A DNA stretch of 64,000 nucleotides from JANQRZ01 sp965214485 (GCA_965214485.1 CBDCBW010000004.1:20021-84020); one strand, 5' to 3'; positions 17,700-25,911 are shown, numbered from the stretch's first letter. Made by a program: numbers and translations. Notes: generated by a model not told the origin, from the sequence alone.

Positions 17700-19495
17700 C
17701 CCACCGCCGAAGGAGCCGCCGCCGAAGGAGCGGCCGCCGAATGCACCGCCTTCTCGCTTTCGCCCTCGCCTTTGCGCTCGCCGCCCCGGCTCTTGCCCAG
17801 CCGGGGGGCTTCGACCGGGCGCGGGCGAACGACCTCGTCCCCGTCGGCGGGCCGCAGCGCAACATCGTCGACAACCTCGACGCCGAGGGCGACACGCTCT
17901 GGGCCGGGCAGCAGCTCACGTTCACCGCCGACGGCGGCGACTCGTGGTTCCTCGTCGCCGACCCCGCCCTCACCCCCGCGATCGCGCCGAGCGCCATCGT
18001 CTACTCGCTCGACATCGAAGGCCCGAACATCTGGGTCGGCCTGGGCTTCCAGGACCCGGCGATTGTGGGCCGCCCGCAGAGCGCCGCCGGGTTCGCCCAC
18101 AGCGAGGACGGCGGGCGGACGTGGACCTACGAGGCCCCGCAGCTCGACCAGCCCGAGGACACGCTCCAGGTCTACGGCTGCAACTACTTCACGCCCGACG
18201 ACGTGGCGGCGGGCCGCGTCGCCCCGATCCTCGGGTGCGGCCCGACGGGGACCGAGACCCTCTCGCTCCAGCTTCCGGCGCTGCCCGTCCTCGTCCCCCA
18301 GCAGAGCCCGCCGTTCGACCTCGACTTCGACCCCGTGACGCGCGACGTGTGGGTGGCGGGCTTCGCCAGCGGCATCCGGCGGCTCTCGCTCCTGCCGGAC
18401 ACCAACGCCTACGCCCAGTCGTTCGAGCGCATCGTCCTGCCGCCCGACACGCTCGACGCGATCTCGCCGGACCAGGCCTACGCCTTCCCCTTCGCGCCCG
18501 AGGTCAACGAGGCGGAGGAGGCGCTCAACTTCCTCGGCTTCTCCGTGCTCGTGGACGAGACCGGCACCGTGTGGGCCGGCACCGTCGCCGGCATCAACCG
18601 CTCGCGGCCCGAGGACGTGGTCGAGCTCGTCGTCTTCGACACGACGGGGACCGTGCCGGTCGATACGCTCCGCGAGCGGGCGTGGCAGCGAACGAGCTTC
18701 GACGGGACCAGCCGGGGCCTGCCGGGCAACTGGGTGATCGCCCTCGAAGAGCAGCCCCTCGGCGACCCGGCGGCGGCGGTCGGGAGCCCGGAGAACCCGC
18801 GCAACCCGGTGTGGCTGGCCGTGCTGCGGGCCGCCTCGCAGGAGGAGCAGTTCGCGCTCGTCGTCACCCGCGACGGCGGCGAGACGTTCGAGCCGGTGCT
18901 CGTCGGCGGGCGGCGGTTCTACGACTTCGCCTTCTGCCCGGCCGGCGCGGCGTGGGGCTGCGACGCCCGGACGGTCTACGCCGCCGGGGACGACGGCCTC
19001 TTCCTCTCCGAGGACGAGGGGCAGACGTGGCGCAGCGTCCGCGCCTTCCGCGAGCGCGACGGCCGGTTCGTCAGCCGCGACGCCCGCGCCTTCGCCGTCG
19101 CCACGACGCCCGACGCGCTGTGGGTCGGCACCGGCGACGGCCTCGTCAAGAGCACCGACGGTGGGGAGACGTGGCGCGTCTTCCGCGTCGACGTGCCGAC
19201 GAACCCCGCCGAGCCCTCGGACCGCACGCCGGAGGTCGAGGCCTACGCCTACCCCAACCCGTTCTCGCCCAGCGCCGACACGGTCGTCCGCATCCGCTAC
19301 GACCGCGCCACGGCCCGCATCCGCATCTTCGACTTCGGGATGAACCTCGTCCGCACCTTCGACGCCGCGACGCCGACCGAGCAGGCGTGGGACGGGTTCG
19401 ACGACGCCGGCAACCGCGTCGCCAACGGGGTCTACTTCTACGAGGTCGAGGCCGGGGGCGAGGCGCTGCGCGGCAAGATTCTGGTGCTCGAATAG
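17696..19495 (+). CDS. secreted beta-propeller protein with T9SS sorting domain
   Basis: 599 residues. The body contains sialidase/YCF48-like blades with Asp-box-like signatures: SEDGGRTWTYE, SEDEGQTWRSV, KSTDGGETWRVF. The final 85 residues form a FlgD-like/T9SS sorting domain (AYAYPNPFSPSADTVVRIRY then NGVYFYEVEAGGE). The typical signal peptide starts at the internal Met (MHRLLAFALAFALAAPALA, ATG 17741). The upstream ATG at 17696 overlaps the previous stop and would add 15 Arg-rich residues made by a tandem repeat; either start is possible. Function unknown; surface adhesion or glycan recognition is plausible. Confidence 0.85.
   Translation: MTHRRRSRRRRSGRRMHRLLAFALAFALAAPALAQPGGFDRARANDLVPVGGPQRNIVDNLDAEGDTLWAGQQLTFTADGGDSWFLVADPALTPAIAPSAIVYSLDIEGPNIWVGLGFQDPAIVGRPQSAAGFAHSEDGGRTWTYEAPQLDQPEDTLQVYGCNYFTPDDVAAGRVAPILGCGPTGTETLSLQLPALPVLVPQQSPPFDLDFDPVTRDVWVAGFASGIRRLSLLPDTNAYAQSFERIVLPPDTLDAISPDQAYAFPFAPEVNEAEEALNFLGFSVLVDETGTVWAGTVAGINRSRPEDVVELVVFDTTGTVPVDTLRERAWQRTSFDGTSRGLPGNWVIALEEQPLGDPAAAVGSPENPRNPVWLAVLRAASQEEQFALVVTRDGGETFEPVLVGGRRFYDFAFCPAGAAWGCDARTVYAAGDDGLFLSEDEGQTWRSVRAFRERDGRFVSRDARAFAVATTPDALWVGTGDGLVKSTDGGETWRVFRVDVPTNPAEPSDRTPEVEAYAYPNPFSPSADTVVRIRYDRATARIRIFDFGMNLVRTFDAATPTEQAWDGFDDAGNRVANGVYFYEVEAGGEALRGKILVLE
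17702..17744 (+). repeat. 15-bp tandem repeat extending an N-terminus
   Basis: Three imperfect copies of GCCGCCGAAGGAGCG between the ATGA overlap and the second in-frame ATG. They encode an Arg/Ser run before the signal peptide. Confidence 0.8.
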
Positions 19496-19539
19496 CACCG
19501 ATACAGAGGTACCGCCATGCGCTTTCAAGCAAATAAAAA

Positions 19540-19608
19540 GTCATCCCCGCGCAGGCGGGGCTCCAAAGGCGTTGCAGGCCGGTGGGTCCCCGCCTGCGCG
19601 GGGATGAC
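19540..19608. repeat. palindromic intergenic repeat (21-bp perfect arms)
   Basis: Left arm starts GTCATCCCCGCGCAGGCGGG (19540-19560) and its exact complement is at 19588-19608, with a 27-nt spacer. It is located before the PorV-like gene, where a stable hairpin could stop or stabilise transcripts. It resembles the repeat best known from proteobacterial genomes, whose translation reads SSPRRRGS and PACAGMT. Confidence 0.85.
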
Positions 19609-19648
19609 TACTGAAACGGTAGCGGCAGGCAACCCCACGGCTCACCCG

Positions 19649-20668
19649 ATGACGAAACGCGTTCTCCCGCTTCTCCTCTTGCTGCTCACCGCGGTGCCGG
19701 TCTCCGCGCAGTACGCCGGGTCGTACGCCCGCATCGGCTTCGGCGCGCGCGGCGTTGCGATGGGCGGCGGGCTCGTGGCGGACGTGTTCTCCGAGGCCAG
19801 CCCGTACTACAACCCCGCGCTCGCCCCGCGCGTCCAGCGCCAGGGCCTCGACGCGGCGGCGGGCTTCCTGTCGTTCGACCGCAGCCTGCAGTACCTCCAG
19901 TTCGCGTTCCCCCTTCCGCCCCGCGCCGGGGCTGCCGTCGGGCTCATCCGCGCCGGCGTCGAGAACATCGACGGGCGCGACAACTCGGGCTTCCACACCG
20001 ACGAGCTCTCGACCCAGGAGTACGTCATCTTCGCCGCCTTCGGCGCGCGCGTGAGCGAGCGCGTCTCCGGCGGCCTCGGCCTCCGGTTCTACCACGCCGA
20101 CCTCTTCGACACCGTCGACCCGGTCGTCGGCATCGCGCTCTCGTTCGGCCTCGCGGCCCAGGTCTCGGAGGACCTCGCCTTCGGCTTCGCTGTGGACGAC
20201 CTCCTCGGGCGCTACCGGTGGGACACCTCCGACGCCTTCGGTGCCGGCGGCAAGACGACGACGGACCGCTTCCCGGTCCGCGTCCGCTTCGGCAGCGCGT
20301 ACCAACTCGCGGCGGGGCGCGGCACCCTCACCGCCGAGGTCGAGACCCGGCTCCAGACCGCCGAGCGCCGGACCGAGCGCGTCAGCGAGATCAACGGCCT
20401 CCCGACGGTCTTCACCGACAACGAAAACGTGCGCCTCACCGACACGCGCTTCCACCTCGGCGGCGAGGTCTGGCTCGCGCAGCCGTTCGGCGTCCGCCTC
20501 GGCCTGGACCGCCTCGGGGCGGGGGCCTTCGAGGCCGCCTCGCCCGCCGCCGGGTTCGCCGTGCGCCAGAGCCTCGGCGACATCGCCGCCCGCGTCGACT
20601 ACACCGCCGTGCTCGAAGCCTACGGCCTGGGCGTGATGCACCTCGTCAACGTCCACCTCGACCTGTAA
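19649..20668 (+). CDS. PorV/PorQ-family outer-membrane beta-barrel protein
   Basis: 339 residues. Signal peptide to about residue 20 (VPVSAQ), followed by the conserved PorV-type N-terminus IGFGARGVAMGGGLVADVF and SPYYNPAL, then alternating strands and a terminal aromatic-poor strand. PorV shuttles T9SS cargo at the outer membrane, and other relatives are FadL-like barrels of unknown role. The presence of three T9SS cargo proteins in this window fits. The start at 19649 gives the signal peptide; an upstream in-frame extension would translate the palindromic repeat. Confidence 0.82.
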   Translation: MTKRVLPLLLLLLTAVPVSAQYAGSYARIGFGARGVAMGGGLVADVFSEASPYYNPALAPRVQRQGLDAAAGFLSFDRSLQYLQFAFPLPPRAGAAVGLIRAGVENIDGRDNSGFHTDELSTQEYVIFAAFGARVSERVSGGLGLRFYHADLFDTVDPVVGIALSFGLAAQVSEDLAFGFAVDDLLGRYRWDTSDAFGAGGKTTTDRFPVRVRFGSAYQLAAGRGTLTAEVETRLQTAERRTERVSEINGLPTVFTDNENVRLTDTRFHLGGEVWLAQPFGVRLGLDRLGAGAFEAASPAAGFAVRQSLGDIAARVDYTAVLEAYGLGVMHLVNVHLDL

Positions 20669-20725
20669 CTACGCCGCAGCGAACGCTGCCGGCGATACGG
20701 CAACGGAGGGGAAGGCGTCGAGCAC

Positions 20726-21073
20726 TCACCGGTCCGCCGTCACGAGGGGGACACGCAGGGCCTGGGCGAGGGCCACGGACTCACAGTCATAGGCCGAGCA
20801 CGGCGAGGTGGTGACGAGGCGAAGCACCTCCGCCGCCGAGGCTTCGTGCTCACCGCCGTCGAGTAGGCGCTCGGCTTGGTCGAAAATGTCGAGGGCGTCG
20901 GGAAGGGAGAGGATGTCCCGACGCAGGTAGAGTGCGAGCACGTTGCGGAGCTCGCTTCGCCACAGCCGGGGAGCGACCCACTCGGCATCGCGGTGGAGCA
21001 CGGCGAGGGCCGTCTCCGTGTGCTCACCCTGGAGGAAGAGGTAGGCGAGCACGTTCGTATCCACGGCGATCAT
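20726..21073 (-). CDS. VapC-like PIN-domain toxin, truncated by a nonsense codon
   Basis: 115 residues. PIN-domain RNase landmarks: IAVDTNVLAYLF (acidic D4), ELRNVL, and SAYDCESVALAQAL with two acidic residues; the last strand LVTADR is cut by TGA at 20726-20728. In the same frame the sequence continues as VLDAFPSVAVSPAAFAAA to a TAG at 20669, exactly next to the PorV-like stop. That is the expected PIN C-terminus, so a CGA-to-TGA change probably truncated the toxin by about 18 residues. Activity may be reduced or lost. It overlaps the antitoxin as ATGA. Confidence 0.85.
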   Translation of the reverse strand: MIAVDTNVLAYLFLQGEHTETALAVLHRDAEWVAPRLWRSELRNVLALYLRRDILSLPDALDIFDQAERLLDGGEHEASAAEVLRLVTTSPCSAYDCESVALAQALRVPLVTADR

Positions 21074-21312
21074 GGGCGGCCTTTGTCCTTCGCCTGACGC
21101 AGCAGCGCATCGGTGAGCGGGAGCGAGGCCGTCTTTTCGTGGAGCGGGCGCAGAAACGCCCTAAACGCCACCGGGTCGACGGGGCGGCGCGTCAACGACT
21201 GCTCGAGGCACGCGACGATCTCGCTGTTGAGGCTGCGGCGGTGCGCGGCGGCGCGCTCGCGGAGCCGCTCGTAGACGTCGTCCGGAATATTTCTGACCGT
21301 GATGGAAGGCAT
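21070..21312 (-). CDS. VapB/FitA-like antitoxin
   Basis: 80 residues from ATG 21312. The N-terminus PSITVRNIPDDVYERLRERA and SLNSEIVACLEQ is the ribbon-helix-helix DNA-binding domain of FitA-type antitoxins, which autoregulates the operon. The C-terminal part binds the toxin. An upstream ATG at 21354 would add 14 residues, but these derive from a near-perfect 20-bp duplication (TACGCCTTCCATCACGGGCA) and have no family counterpart. The gene overlaps the toxin start by 4 bp. Confidence 0.85.
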   Translation of the reverse strand: MPSITVRNIPDDVYERLRERAAAHRRSLNSEIVACLEQSLTRRPVDPVAFRAFLRPLHEKTASLPLTDALLRQAKDKGRP

Positions 21313-21450
21313 ATGCCCGTGATGGAAGGCGTAGCGGTTCGGGTCCATAACCATTATGCAACCACGCGAGTCTCCTCGGTTTTCCGAGCCGCTCGCAAGG
21401 CCAGCCCTTTTTGAGACCGGTTCTGGCCTGCCGCTACCCGATGTCTACCG

Positions 21451-22701
21451 CTATCCGATGTAGAGCGGCTTGAAGCTGAAGCACAGCACGAAGAGCACGA
21501 GCGCGAGCACGCCGAGCACGCGGCGGCCCCGCGAGAGCGGTTCCGGGTGCAGCACCGGCGGGTGGTCCACCTTGATCAGCGCCACGATCAGCAGGCACCA
21601 GAAGAACCACCCCGAGTACCCGACGGCCTCGGCGATCCCGCCGACGCGGAGCGCGAGCGCCGCCACCGCGATCAGCCCGAGCAGCCCGCCGGCCCGCACG
21701 CGCCGGTCCGCGAACAGCCGCCCGAAGAAGAAGTAAAGCAGCGCCGCGGCGATCACCCACACCCCGGCCCCGCCGAGCGCCTCGGGATAGCCGTAGCCCA
21801 GGGCCACGCTGCGCAGCAGCGGCCCCATCTCCGACACCAACCCCAGCGTCGCCGAAAACAGGAGCACGATGACGAACGTCCGCGCGATGATCCCGTGCCA
21901 GCGCGGCCCGACGAGCGCGTAGACGATGTGCCCCCCATCGAGTTGCCCGACCGGCAGCATGTTGAGCGCCGTGAAGAACAGCCCGAGCCAGCCGGCGAAG
22001 AGCACCGGGTAGTGGTACATCTCGTACATCGGCGGGACGTTCGGGAAGAGCTGCGTCAGCGCCCAGTAGAGCGGCGTCTGCCCGATCGTCAGCGTGCCGA
22101 ACCCGGTCTCGTCCGGAAGCGCGAACGTCGGGAAGGCCCGGGTGTGCTCGACGAAGGCCTTGAGCGACTCGTGCCCGCCCAGGTCGAAGACGTAGCTCGG
22201 CGGCGGGAGCGTGGCGAGGGCGTAGAGGAGCACCCCGAGCGCGACGACGAACCCCGCCAGCGGCCCCGCCGCGCCCACGTCGAAGAGCTGCCGCGTCTGC
22301 CGGAGCGGCTCCCGAATCCGGATCACCGCCCCGAACGTGCCGATGTTCGGCTGGAGCATCGGGAACGGGAACGGGATGTAGTACGGCAGCGACACGCTGA
22401 GCCGGCTGCGCCGCGCGGCGATGTAGTGCCCGAACTCGTGGACCGTCAGGAAGAGCAGCAGCGGCACCGCGTAGCGCAGCCCGTCCCACACGAACATCCC
22501 GAGCCCGAACTGCTCGTACAGCACCTCGCGCCCGACGAGCGTTCCCCCCGCCCACGTCGTCGTCCCCAGCGTGAGCGCGAAGAGCAGGAGGTGGAGCCAG
22601 GTGCGGTCGCGCGGCGGCGGGTCCGTGTCGACGAGCACGCTCTCGGCGACCTCGGGCGGCAGCGGTCGGTCGGCCGGGTACGGTGGGGGGAGGGGCTCCA
22701 A
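21451..22701 (-). CDS. site-2 protease family (M50) membrane metalloprotease
   Basis: About 416 residues from the TTG at 22701. Helices and the zinc-binding motif HEFGHY, followed by the second metal-ligand motif NMLPVGQLDGGHI, place it in the M50B/S2P group, which cuts transmembrane regulators or processes envelope proteins. The frame can be extended to GTG 22812, but the extra 37 residues are encoded by a palindromic repeat and a near-duplicate segment (RFRCPP twice), so the true start is probably further downstream. The gene follows the aspartate aminotransferase gene on the same strand, likely in one transcript. Confidence 0.85.
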   Translation of the reverse strand: MEPLPPPYPADRPLPPEVAESVLVDTDPPPRDRTWLHLLLFALTLGTTTWAGGTLVGREVLYEQFGLGMFVWDGLRYAVPLLLFLTVHEFGHYIAARRSRLSVSLPYYIPFPFPMLQPNIGTFGAVIRIREPLRQTRQLFDVGAAGPLAGFVVALGVLLYALATLPPPSYVFDLGGHESLKAFVEHTRAFPTFALPDETGFGTLTIGQTPLYWALTQLFPNVPPMYEMYHYPVLFAGWLGLFFTALNMLPVGQLDGGHIVYALVGPRWHGIIARTFVIVLLFSATLGLVSEMGPLLRSVALGYGYPEALGGAGVWVIAAALLYFFFGRLFADRRVRAGGLLGLIAVAALALRVGGIAEAVGYSGWFFWCLLIVALIKVDHPPVLHPEPLSRGRRVLGVLALVLFVLCFSFKPLYIG

Positions 22702-22799
22702 CGGGGCGAGGGCAGGCGGGCAGCGAAAGCGAGTGGCCCCTACGCCGCGCCCGGGGCGAAGTTGCCTGCCTCGGCGTGATGGCGGGCAACGGAATCGCA

Positions 22800-22823
22800 G
22801 GGGCGAACCCACGTGTTCGCCCC
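22800..22823. repeat. palindromic repeat near an operon junction
   Basis: GGGGCGAAC-CCACGT-GTTCGCCCC, between the aminotransferase stop and the protease. The segment GGAATCGCAG just before it also recurs in variant form near 33055, suggesting a dispersed repeat. Confidence 0.7.
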
Positions 22824-22828
22824 GAGTC

Positions 22829-24043
22829 TCAGCGCAGCGCCGCCAGCCCCGCCTCGACCCGCTGCATCGCCGCCCGCAGGTCGCTGGCCGAGGCGGCGTA
22901 CGAAATCCGCAGGCCGTAGGGCGCGCCGAACGCGTCGCCGGGGACGAGCGCCACGTCGTGCTCCTCGAGCAGGTAGAAGCACAGGTCCGTGCTCGTCGCG
23001 ATCTCCCGCCCGCTCGGGGCCGTGCTGCCGAACGTCGAGGACACGTCGGGGAAGAGGTAGAACGCGCCCTCGGGCTTCGGGCACGCGATGCCCGGCAGCC
23101 GGTCGAGGGCGGCGAGGACGAAGTTGCGGCGTTCGTGAAAGGCGCGGACCATCTGGCGCACCGGCTCGGGGTCCATCTGGAGCGCGGCGATGCCCGCCTG
23201 CTGCGTGATCGCGCTCGGCGCGCTCGTGAGCTGGCTCTGCATCTTCGCCACGGCGTCCGCGGCCCAGCGCGGCGCGGCGAGGTAGCCCAGGCGCCAGCCC
23301 GTCATCGCGTACGCCTTCGAGAAGCCGTTGACCGTCACCGTCCGCTCCCACATCCCCGGCAGCGACGCGAACGAGACGTGCTCGGCGTCGTAGATGACGT
23401 GCTCGTAAATCTCGTCCGAGACGACCATCACGTCCTCGTGGCCGCGCACGACCTCGGCGAGCGCCTCGAGCTCGCCGCGCGAGTAGACCGCCCCGGTAGG
23501 GTTCGAGGGCGAGTTGAGGAGGAGCACGCGCGAGCGCTCGGTGAGCGCGGCCTCCAGCTCCTCGGGGCGCATCTTGTAGCCGCGCTCCGGGGCCGTCTCG
23601 ACCGCCACCGGCTCGGCCCCGGCGAGGCGGGCCATCTCGGGATACGACACCCAGTACGGTGCCGGGACCACCACCTCGTCGCCCGGCCGGCAGAGCACGA
23701 AGACGGCCTGCGCGACGGCCTGCTTGGCCCCGTTCGAGCACACGATGTCGCCGGCCTCGTAGGCCAGCCCGTTGTCGTTGCGGAGCTTGCGGGCGATGGC
23801 CTCGCGCAGCTCCGGCGTGCCGGGGTTGGCCGTGTAGTGGGTGTGCCCCTCGTCGATGGCCCGTTTGCCGGCTTCGGCGATCGGCGCGGGCGTGTCGAAG
23901 TCCGGCTCGCCGGCCGAGAGCGCGACGACCGGGCGGCCCTCCTGCTTCAGCGCCTTCGCCCGGGCCGACATCGCGAGCGTCTCCGACGGCTGCATCGCGG
24001 CCACGCGAGGGTTGAGGTGGGCGTCCATCGTCGGGTGGTCCAT
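22829..24043 (-). CDS. aspartate/aromatic aminotransferase (class I, PLP)
   Basis: 404 residues. The fold-type I aminotransferase signature is complete: SNGAKQAV for cofactor phosphate, NSPSNPTGAVY, DEIYEH and the PLP lysine in NGFSKAYAMTGWRLGY. It matches the AspC/PatA branch that makes aspartate and other amino acids from 2-oxo acids. The start is ATG 24043; an in-frame ATG at 24028 is an alternative. A promoter element lies about 45 nt upstream. It is the first of two genes on this strand. Confidence 0.93.
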   Translation of the reverse strand: MDHPTMDAHLNPRVAAMQPSETLAMSARAKALKQEGRPVVALSAGEPDFDTPAPIAEAGKRAIDEGHTHYTANPGTPELREAIARKLRNDNGLAYEAGDIVCSNGAKQAVAQAVFVLCRPGDEVVVPAPYWVSYPEMARLAGAEPVAVETAPERGYKMRPEELEAALTERSRVLLLNSPSNPTGAVYSRGELEALAEVVRGHEDVMVVSDEIYEHVIYDAEHVSFASLPGMWERTVTVNGFSKAYAMTGWRLGYLAAPRWAADAVAKMQSQLTSAPSAITQQAGIAALQMDPEPVRQMVRAFHERRNFVLAALDRLPGIACPKPEGAFYLFPDVSSTFGSTAPSGREIATSTDLCFYLLEEHDVALVPGDAFGAPYGLRISYAASASDLRAAMQRVEAGLAALR

Positions 24044-24085
24044 GCCGTGGCGGGGTGGCGAGCCGGGGCGGGGTGAGCGAGCCGC

Positions 24086-24093
24086 CCAAGGTA
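24086..24093 (-). promoter_or_regulatory. putative -7 promoter element of the aminotransferase gene
   Basis: TACCTTGG on the minus strand, 43 nt before the ATG at 24043. Confidence 0.5.
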
Positions 24094-24154
24094 CGACGGG
24101 GCGAGGCCGCCTCGCACGGTCCAGCCCCAGCCGAGCGCCTTTAGCCCAGCGCTT

Positions 24155-24646
24155 TCAGCCCAGCGCCTTCAGCCGTGCCAGCACCGGCGGCGGCACGAAC
24201 GCCGACACGTCGCCCCCGAACCGGTGGATCTCGCGGACGAGCGACGCGCTCGTGAAGGCGTCGTCCGGCTCCGGCGTCAGAAAGACGGTCACGACCTCGC
24301 CGGCCATCCGCCGGTTCGCCACCGCCATCCGCATCTCGTAGTCGAAGTCCGAGACCTGCCGCAGCCCGCGCACGAGAGCGACGGCCCCGCGCTCGCGCGC
24401 CCGGTCCACGACGAGGCCATCGAACGTCTCGACGCCGAGGCGTGCCCGCTCGTCGGCGGTCCAGCCCGCCACGGAGGCCTCGATGAGGGCCACCCGTTCC
24501 TCGGCACCGAGCAGCCCCTGCTTCGCGGGGTTCACGCCGACCGTCACCTCCACCCGGTCGAACAAGCGGAGGGCGCGGCGGAGCACGTCGAGGTGCCCGT
24601 TCGTGACGGGGTCGAACGAGCCGGGATAGAGCGCGAGGCGGGGCAT
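24155..24646 (-). CDS. coaD: pantetheine-phosphate adenylyltransferase
   Basis: 163 residues, normal length. Catalyses ATP + 4'-phosphopantetheine to dephospho-CoA, the penultimate step of CoA synthesis. Landmarks: YPGSFDPVTNGHLDVLRRA (T/HxGH nucleotidyltransferase motif), VNPAKQGLL, and the C-terminal EPDDAFTSASLVREIHRFGG. The 3' end carries imperfect repeats of GCGCCTTCAGCC type. The coaD promoter is probably the TATTTTAC on the minus strand (plus coordinates 24673-24680), divergent from the infC promoter. Confidence 0.97.
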   Translation of the reverse strand: MPRLALYPGSFDPVTNGHLDVLRRALRLFDRVEVTVGVNPAKQGLLGAEERVALIEASVAGWTADERARLGVETFDGLVVDRARERGAVALVRGLRQVSDFDYEMRMAVANRRMAGEVVTVFLTPEPDDAFTSASLVREIHRFGGDVSAFVPPPVLARLKALG

Positions 24647-24690
24647 GGGCGAGGCGTGGGCGGGCAGGGCGGTAAAATAGGAGAAGCGCG

Positions 24691-24698
24691 TATCTTTG
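24691..24698 (+). promoter_or_regulatory. putative -7 promoter element upstream of infC
   Basis: TATCTTTG is an exact TAnnTTTG match. It drives a leader of about 150 nt before the infC start at 24850. Confidence 0.6.
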
Positions 24699-24849
24699 AC
24701 CCACCCTTTACGCCCGCCACCCCTCTGCGCCCGGCACCTTTACGCCCGGCGCGAGGCGACCGGAACCCTCCGCCCCCGCCCCGACTTTACTTTAGCTGCC
24801 GAACCTCCCACTCCGCTCGGCCCTCACTCACCAGCACGGAGACGACACC

Positions 24850-25404
24850 ATCGCCAGACGCTACTCCCGGCCGCAGCCCAAGCGCGGCCCCCAGACCCGC
24901 ATCAACGACCAGATCCGCTCCGAGCGCGTGCGCGTCGTAGACCCCCAGGGCGAGCACGGGATCTACGAGACCTCCGCCGCGCTCGAGCTCGCCCAGCGCC
25001 GCGGCCTCGACCTCGTCGAGGTCGCCCCCGACGCCGACCCGCCCGTGGCCAAGATCATGGACTACGGGAAGTACCGCTACGAGCAGCAGAAGAAGGAGAA
25101 GGAGCAGCGGAAGAAAGCCCACAAGGTCGAGCTCAAGGAAATCCGCTTCCGTCCCAACACCGACGACCACGACTTCGACTTCAAGGTCAAGCACTCCCGC
25201 GAGTTTCTCGAGGAGGGCAACCAGGTCAAGGCGTGGGTCCAGTTCCGAGGCCGCGACATCATCTACAAGGAGCGCGGCGCGGCGCTCCTCGCCCGGTTCA
25301 TCGAGACGCTGTCGGACATCTCGCGCGTCGAGCAGCTTCCCAAGATGGAAGGCCGCCGGATGACGGTCATGCTCACGCCGGACCGGTCGGGGAAGAAGGG
25401 GTAA
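24850..25404 (+). CDS. infC: translation initiation factor IF-3, AUC start codon
   Basis: 184 residues. IF-3 proofreads start codons on the 30S subunit. The conserved body includes VDPQGEHGIYETSAALELAQ, IMDYGKYRYEQQKKEKEQ and RPNTDDHDFDFK. Reading in the same frame from ATC at 24850 gives ARRYSRPQPKRGPQTRINDQ, the expected N-terminus. GGAG at 24838-24841 lies 8 nt upstream, a good Shine-Dalgarno site. A GTG at 24928 would remove the N-terminal domain start. A rare AUC start fits the classic autoregulation of infC through IF-3 sensitivity of non-AUG starts. rpmI and rplT follow after a separate promoter. Confidence 0.94.
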   Translation: MARRYSRPQPKRGPQTRINDQIRSERVRVVDPQGEHGIYETSAALELAQRRGLDLVEVAPDADPPVAKIMDYGKYRYEQQKKEKEQRKKAHKVELKEIRFRPNTDDHDFDFKVKHSREFLEEGNQVKAWVQFRGRDIIYKERGAALLARFIETLSDISRVEQLPKMEGRRMTVMLTPDRSGKKG

Positions 25405-25589
25405 TGCCGCTCGGCAGAGGCCCGGCAAGCCCTCGGGGCCTGCCCGGTGCGTGCGTGTTCGGCAACGCCGGGGGCAGGAAAGGCGGGGAGAGTGAGAAGG
25501 GAATCGCTAGCCCCCATTCTCTGCGCTGACGGTTCAGGCTGAGCCCTCGCCCCCGCTCTTCTTTTACTCCCCCTCTTCAAACTTCGGCG

Positions 25590-25620
25590 TTGCGGCGCTA
25601 GGGGCCACCCTGTATCTTTA
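25590..25620 (+). promoter_or_regulatory. promoter of rpmI-rplT
   Basis: TTG at 25590-25592 and TATCTTTA at 25613-25620 are 20 nt apart, the best two-part match to the -33/-7 pattern in the window. Transcription should start about 25627, just before a hairpin. Confidence 0.7.
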
Positions 25621-25635
25621 GCGGTTCTGCACGCC

Positions 25636-25667
25636 GAGGCGACGCTTGCCGGCTCGCCTCTTTTTTT
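25636..25667 (+). terminator. rho-independent terminator, probable attenuator in the rpmI leader
   Basis: 7-bp stem GAGGCGA/TCGCCTC (25636-25642 with 25654-25660), followed by seven T residues. It lies between the promoter and the rpmI start, so unregulated transcripts should stop about 40 nt from the start site. L20-dependent control is the obvious idea (inference). Confidence 0.75.
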
Positions 25668-25713
25668 ACCCCCCGCCGCACCCCCGCGGTGGGCACGCTA
25701 CCAGGAGCACGCC

Positions 25714-25911
25714 ATGCCGAAGATGAAGACCAACAGCGGAGCCAAGAAGCGCTTCGGGCGGACCGCCAGCGGTCGGCTCAAGCGGCAGAAGGCGTTCGCC
25801 AGCCACATTCTCACGAAGAAGTCGCCTAAGCGGAAGCGGGACCTCCGCAAGGGTACCCTCGTGGACCAGACCGACGAGAAGCGCATCAAGCGCCTCCTCG
25901 CCGGCGGCTGA
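25714..25911 (+). CDS. rpmI: 50S ribosomal protein L35
   Basis: 65 residues, normal L35 length, very basic. MPKMKTNSGAKKRFGRTASG is the conserved N-terminus. It starts at ATG 25714 behind AGGAGCACGCC. It is the first gene of the rpmI-rplT unit, whose leader carries a promoter and terminator. L35 binds 23S rRNA in the large subunit. Confidence 0.98.
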   Translation: MPKMKTNSGAKKRFGRTASGRLKRQKAFASHILTKKSPKRKRDLRKGTLVDQTDEKRIKRLLAGG

